Part shown: positions 60,508 through 64,000 of the stretch, piece after piece
How the letters are laid out: every line of letters starts with the position of its first letter
How positions within the stretch are numbered: the first letter of the stretch is position 1
The notes under the pieces: model-generated
Told to the model about the DNA's origin: nothing
Seen by the model: the letters and a program-made list of their open reading frames with translations, nothing else
The model's database searches: none
Assembly: GCA_017937025.1 (NCBI GenBank)
Contig: JAGBEJ010000002.1
Span: 62,001 to 126,000, forward strand
Direction: 5' to 3'
Length of the DNA stretch: 64,000 nt
Origin: Paludibacteraceae bacterium
Lineage (GTDB): Bacteria; Bacteroidota; Bacteroidia; Bacteroidales; Paludibacteraceae
Translations under genes and position numbers: made by a program

Positions 60508-61664
60508 TATCGATTTGCCAAATTATTCTTTAAAGATCTAATTATTCGCTCCGACGCATGACCGTCGCCGTATGGATTAACAGCGTTAGCCATAGCCTCG
60601 TAGGCATCGCTATTCGTGAGCAGTTCCGATGTCATGCTTATTATTGTCTCTTTATCCGAGCCAACAAGCTTTACCGTTCCTGCTTCCACAGCCTCTGGGC
60701 GCTCTGTTGTGTCCCTCATCACCAAAACCGGCTTGCCAAGACCTGGCGCCTCCTCTTGTATTCCTCCGCTATCGGTAAGTATCAGACAGCTCTTGCTCAT
60801 CATATACACAAACTCTTGATATTCAAGCGGCTCAGTAAGGAACACATTCTCAAGTCCATCACCCAAAATCTCATTCACTGGCTTTCTGACATTCGGATTC
60901 AGATGTACTGGGTAAATGAAATCAACGTCCTTAAAGCGCTGCGACAATTCTTTTATCGCATTGCATATATGCAGGAATCCGTCACCGATGTTCTCGCGCC
61001 TATGCCCTGTTATCAGCACGATTCTTCTGCCATTATCCTGACGCGACAAATCATATCCTGCAGACATTATCTTTTTACGAGCCTCATCGCGAATTGCTAA
61101 ATCCGCCTCAAACCTTGAAATCACGATATGCAACGCATCTATCACCGTGTTTCCTGTAACCTCAATTTTCTCCTCTGGCACTCCTTCATTCATCAAATTG
61201 CGCTTCGCTGTCTCTGTCGGAGCGAAATTATATGTCGCTATCCTGCCTGTCAATTGACGGTTAATCTCCTCCGGCCAAGGACTGTAAATGTCGTATGTTC
61301 TGAGTCCGGCTTCCACATGTCCCACTGCGATTCTCTTATAGAATGCCGCCAGCGCAGCCGCCATAGAAGTTGTCGTGTCGCCATGCACCAGCACAATATC
61401 CGGCTGTGACTTTTCCAGAATCTGCCTCATGCCTAAGACAACAGCTGAAGTTACATCATACAAGTCCTGGTTTGACTTCATGATGTTCAAGTCGTAATCC
61501 GGCTTTATGTCAAACAAATCAAGCACTTGGTCAAGCATCTCACGATGCTGCCCTGTCACACAGACTTCGGTTTCCAAATCCGCGTGCTGTTTCATTTCCA
61601 GAACCAAAGGCGCCATCTTTATCGCCTCTGGCCGTGTGCCGAAAACAAGGAGTATCTTAGCCAT
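60507..61664 (-). CDS. wecB: UDP-GlcNAc 2-epimerase, canonical WecB/MnaA subgroup
   Basis: 385 residues. VFGTRPEAIKMAPLVLEM, VCVTGQHREMLDQVLDLFDI, VHGDTTTSMAAALAAFY and VGHVEAGLRTYDIYSPWPEE follow the WecB standard, and SDSGGIQEEA-type and RDTTERPEAVEAGT motifs close the active site. It supplies UDP-ManNAc. The start is ATG 61664 (MAKILLVFGTRPE) rather than the frame opening at 61724, which lies inside the next gene. It is the third epimerase of the locus. Confidence 0.92.
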   Translation of the reverse strand: MAKILLVFGTRPEAIKMAPLVLEMKQHADLETEVCVTGQHREMLDQVLDLFDIKPDYDLNIMKSNQDLYDVTSAVVLGMRQILEKSQPDIVLVHGDTTTSMAAALAAFYKRIAVGHVEAGLRTYDIYSPWPEEINRQLTGRIATYNFAPTETAKRNLMNEGVPEEKIEVTGNTVIDALHIVISRFEADLAIRDEARKKIMSAGYDLSRQDNGRRIVLITGHRRENIGDGFLHICNAIKELSQRFKDVDFIYPVHLNPNVRKPVNEILGDGLENVFLTEPLEYQEFVYMMSKSCLILTDSGGIQEEAPGLGKPVLVMRDTTERPEAVEAGTVKLVGSDKETIISMTSELLTNSDAYEAMANAVNPYGDGHASERIIRSLKNNLANR

Positions 61665-61666
61665 TT

Positions 61667-62734
61667 TTAATTTCGTATCTCCAATAAATTTAAACTTGCC
61701 AATGGAGTCCCCCACTTCTCCCAATAATCACGAGCCCCAAGTTCCAATTTGTGCCGATAGTCTGGATGAGCCAGTATATATTCAACAGCCTCACGAATCG
61801 ACAGCTCATTTTCTTCAACAAAATGAATATTAACGCCATGCTCTAACGGATGTGGCAAATCATTACTCAACGGTGTAGATATAATACATTTCCCCAACGC
61901 AAGAAACTCCCCTAATTTCCAACCATGACAATTCCAGAAGGCTGGGGTATTGAAAACAAATGCACTGCGTTTTGTTTTTTCTAACCAATTCGCAAAAGTT
62001 TCACGCTTATCAGTGTAAACATCGGCAAATAGCTGATTAGATGAGAACGCATCCCCCAACAATCCACCCTCAAATGTAACGCCTGGAATAGATTTGCATA
62101 CTCGAACATAATGTGCTCGACGAAGATTCACAGTCTTGTCATTCTGATTCCATTCATCACTATACCACAAGGTACTCAGGAAAAAGACATAATCATCTTC
62201 TGACTTGATTTCATTATCGTATGCACTCAAAGGAAGACGGTTCTTCCATGCTTTGTATCTACGCGTAAAGAAATGCTTAATATTACGTTTCTTATTACAT
62301 TCGTTTTTTTGAGTTGCCTTGTTCCACTCGCTTTTTCGCAACACTGATTTCCATACAGAAGATAGTGTCACCATCGTATTTATCGCAGCCTTCAAAAAAT
62401 TAGTTTCATATCTAATTCCAAATGAAGGTGCCAATGAGACCAACTTCGGATATTTTTCTTTAGGACAATGAGTGAAATTTGCATTCACACACCCATATAC
62501 ATCACACCATTCATAATCAGGCTCAATTATATGATAGGAATCATTCATGTGTATATAATACTTCGTTACCCTCTCTCCTTCTTGAATAATGAAGCGCAAA
62601 TCAGCTGGATTGCCCAAATCTCGGAAACGATTCAAATCATATATAATATTCTTAGAGCCTGCTATTTGTTCTAAACCATACAAATAGAAAGTGCCATAAG
62701 GATAGTTGCTGCGAGGGTCTATGATTACTTTCAT
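61667..62734 (-). CDS. Probable glycosyltransferase, GT-B type
   Basis: 355 residues. No close family is recognised from the N-terminal half (YPYGTFYLYGLEQIAGSKNI). The C-terminal part reads like a GT-B donor domain: HGWKLGEFLALGKCIISTPLSNDLPHPL, then ENELSIREAVEYILAHP. It overlaps the GT2 gene by 4 bp and ends 2 bp before wecB. AT-rich relative to the rest of the locus. Confidence 0.72.
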   Translation of the reverse strand: MKVIIDPRSNYPYGTFYLYGLEQIAGSKNIIYDLNRFRDLGNPADLRFIIQEGERVTKYYIHMNDSYHIIEPDYEWCDVYGCVNANFTHCPKEKYPKLVSLAPSFGIRYETNFLKAAINTMVTLSSVWKSVLRKSEWNKATQKNECNKKRNIKHFFTRRYKAWKNRLPLSAYDNEIKSEDDYVFFLSTLWYSDEWNQNDKTVNLRRAHYVRVCKSIPGVTFEGGLLGDAFSSNQLFADVYTDKRETFANWLEKTKRSAFVFNTPAFWNCHGWKLGEFLALGKCIISTPLSNDLPHPLEHGVNIHFVEENELSIREAVEYILAHPDYRHKLELGARDYWEKWGTPLASLNLLEIRN

Positions 62735-63714
62735 ACAAATGTTTTTATCAAATGTACTAATTTTTGTTTATAGAAGCTGCCGATACTCATAAATTGTCTA
62801 TGAATTCGCAACAACCATATTGGCATTTTATATAATCTAATGACTGATTGGGGCTGTTTGGTCCAATCTACTTTCTGCAACTCTTTCTCTGCCGTTTGAT
62901 GATACCTGTCATCCAGCCAATAAGACAAGAGCCCATTCACACGCAGTCTGTCAAAAAGACTTTTCCAAGTATTTCTTATTGACTCATCGGCTATTTGCGC
63001 TATCTCTGCCTCTAACGGTTCTAATAAGAACAGCATATTATGCTCTGGCGCATGCAGATTTCGAGTGGCGCGCAAAGACACTGGCACATCGTTATTATAA
63101 TACGCCAATGGCTTGTTAATATATGCTATTTTATAATGAACTACCGTTTTTGCCCACAGCAAGAAATCTTCTCCAAGTTTAACACCAAGAGGAAATCCAC
63201 CCATTTTATCATATACTTGGCGAAGTATACTAACAGTAATAGACGTGATCGGCATAGCTGAGCTTTGCAAATACGCCTTCGGATAATCCATATATCCGTC
63301 AGGCATATTTAGAGCGACATGAGTCTTGCCTGGTTTGTAATACACATAATTTGTCGCATACATTCCGGCTTCCGGATAATCAACAACTATCTGATTCACT
63401 TCCTCCAAAAACTCCGGACACCACCAATCGTCGGCGTCCAGAAATGCGACATATTCGCCACACGAGACTGCCACACCATTATTTCGCGCCGCAGCCGCTC
63501 CGGCATTAGGCTGATTGATTATCTTGTATGGAATGCCATCGGATTTTTCGTTCAGGATTTGCCTTGCCAAGACTTCGCTTTCGTCCGTAGAACCGTCATT
63601 CACGACAACAATCTCAAAATCCCGATATGTCTGCGCACACACCGACCCCAACGCCTTATTAACATACGGCGCTTTGTTGTACAAGGGCACTATGACCGAG
63701 AATCTGCAATTCAT
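62731..63714 (-). CDS. Glycosyltransferase family 2 protein
   Basis: 327 residues with a GT-A fold. FSVIVPLYNKAPYVNKALGSV, VVVNDGSTDES and AFLDADDWW (DXD-like) are the nucleotide-sugar and metal motifs. The C-terminal region is helical and basic. The start is ATG 63714, which overlaps the stop of the preceding gene by 4 bp. Confidence 0.92.
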   Translation of the reverse strand: MNCRFSVIVPLYNKAPYVNKALGSVCAQTYRDFEIVVVNDGSTDESEVLARQILNEKSDGIPYKIINQPNAGAAAARNNGVAVSCGEYVAFLDADDWWCPEFLEEVNQIVVDYPEAGMYATNYVYYKPGKTHVALNMPDGYMDYPKAYLQSSAMPITSITVSILRQVYDKMGGFPLGVKLGEDFLLWAKTVVHYKIAYINKPLAYYNNDVPVSLRATRNLHAPEHNMLFLLEPLEAEIAQIADESIRNTWKSLFDRLRVNGLLSYWLDDRYHQTAEKELQKVDWTKQPQSVIRLYKMPIWLLRIHRQFMSIGSFYKQKLVHLIKTFV

Positions 63715-64000
63715 TTCCGCAAAATCCCCCATTTCTCCATCTTAAACAGCACACGCTCCACCAAATATGCAATCCAGTACATTTTATGACGACGAAGCCT
63801 GTCCATCTGCTCCATATCGAAAGCATGACAGTCATAATCGTTCAACACAGCAGAAGGCAGAGTTTCTTCCAACACTCGACGGCGCTCCTCTTCACGCAAT
63901 TCCATGTTTGTCTCACTGATGCCGCTCGCATCGAAAATCGTCACATCTATATCAACATATACAGGTCGAACATCACCCATGCCTATGGCTTGCAAAAACC
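63711..64000 (-). CDS. Partial gene of the polysaccharide locus
   Basis: The reading frame is open to the right edge, so the N-terminus is missing. The visible C-terminal 96 residues include LQAIGMGDVRPVYVDIDVTI, an acidic helix with REEERRRVLEE and a basic end (KMEKWGILRK). I do not recognise the family. Coupling by a 4-bp overlap to the GT2 gene suggests another sugar-transfer or modification enzyme. Confidence 0.6.
   Translation of the reverse strand, partial: FLQAIGMGDVRPVYVDIDVTIFDASGISETNMELREEERRRVLEETLPSAVLNDYDCHAFDMEQMDRLRRHKMYWIAYLVERVLFKMEKWGILRK

Overview
The window is a chromosomal segment of a Bacteroidota genome, most likely order Bacteroidales. The evidence is the gene order rpmB-rpmG-DUF4295-ftsY-rimO next to HU-type genes, the Bacteroidota-restricted families DUF4295, DUF4293 and DUF3078, an S16 with a long Ala/Glu/Lys tail, a propionyl-CoA carboxylase operon, many promoters of the Bacteroidota type (-7 TAnnTTTG, sometimes with TTTG about 20 bp upstream), and the absence of Shine-Dalgarno sequences. 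I see no transposase, integrase, CRISPR array or rRNA. One tRNA (Pro, UGG) is present.

Region by region. 1-7.0 kb (all minus strand): HU-like genes, rimO, ftsY, the L28/L33/DUF4295 cluster, a PL5-like alginate lyase, a coiled-coil zinc-ribbon protein, a Nif3-like protein and tRNA-Pro. 7.1-12.4 kb (plus): hemW, an M48 protease, a CinA-type amidase, radA and a tRNA-dihydrouridine synthase. 12.4-15.7 kb: a nested inverted-repeat element followed by a 975-residue MmeI-like single-chain restriction-modification enzyme that carries a 28-bp palindromic repeat inside its coding sequence. 15.8-25.8 kb: a degenerate M23 protein and dxr (plus); then phoH-HAD-MATE-kinase, pyrBI-flavin reductase-glyA and a YigZ protein (minus). 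25.9-38.1 kb (plus): a YidE/YbjL-type transporter, the three-gene biotin-dependent carboxylase operon, a DUF3078 protein, a possible nitrosative-stress cluster (RIC-type di-iron protein, response regulator without the phospho-acceptor Asp, lipoprotein), mtaB, tgt and an LptF/G permease.

38.06-41.4 kb is an accessory island. Two stretches packed with small palindromic repeats flank a FISUMP-type lipoprotein, an 88-residue protein of unknown function and a protein with a PD-(D/E)XK nuclease signature. The 28-bp palindrome found inside the restriction gene occurs once in each repeat stretch.

41.4-64.0 kb: rpsP and rfbB, then about 20 kb of minus-strand surface-polysaccharide genes. These are a Wlb/Wbp-type trio (dehydrogenase, acetyltransferase, aminotransferase) for a 2,3-diacetamido sugar, a Wzi-like outer-membrane protein, an initiating sugar transferase, a deacetylase, three different UDP-GlcNAc 2-epimerase subfamilies, DUF354, a FemAB-like protein, GT4, GT-C, GT32 and GT2 enzymes, a pyruvyl transferase and a nitroreductase with an unusual N-terminal extension. 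Many genes overlap by 1-4 bp, so they are probably co-transcribed. The locus continues past the right edge.

The points most worth a second look are the palindrome inside the restriction gene, the nuclease-like pair between repeat islands, the degenerate response regulator beside the RIC protein, the remnant of a sulfatase-modifying/DGR-type tail in the leader of the lipoprotein gene, and the extended nitroreductase beside the pyruvyl transferase.
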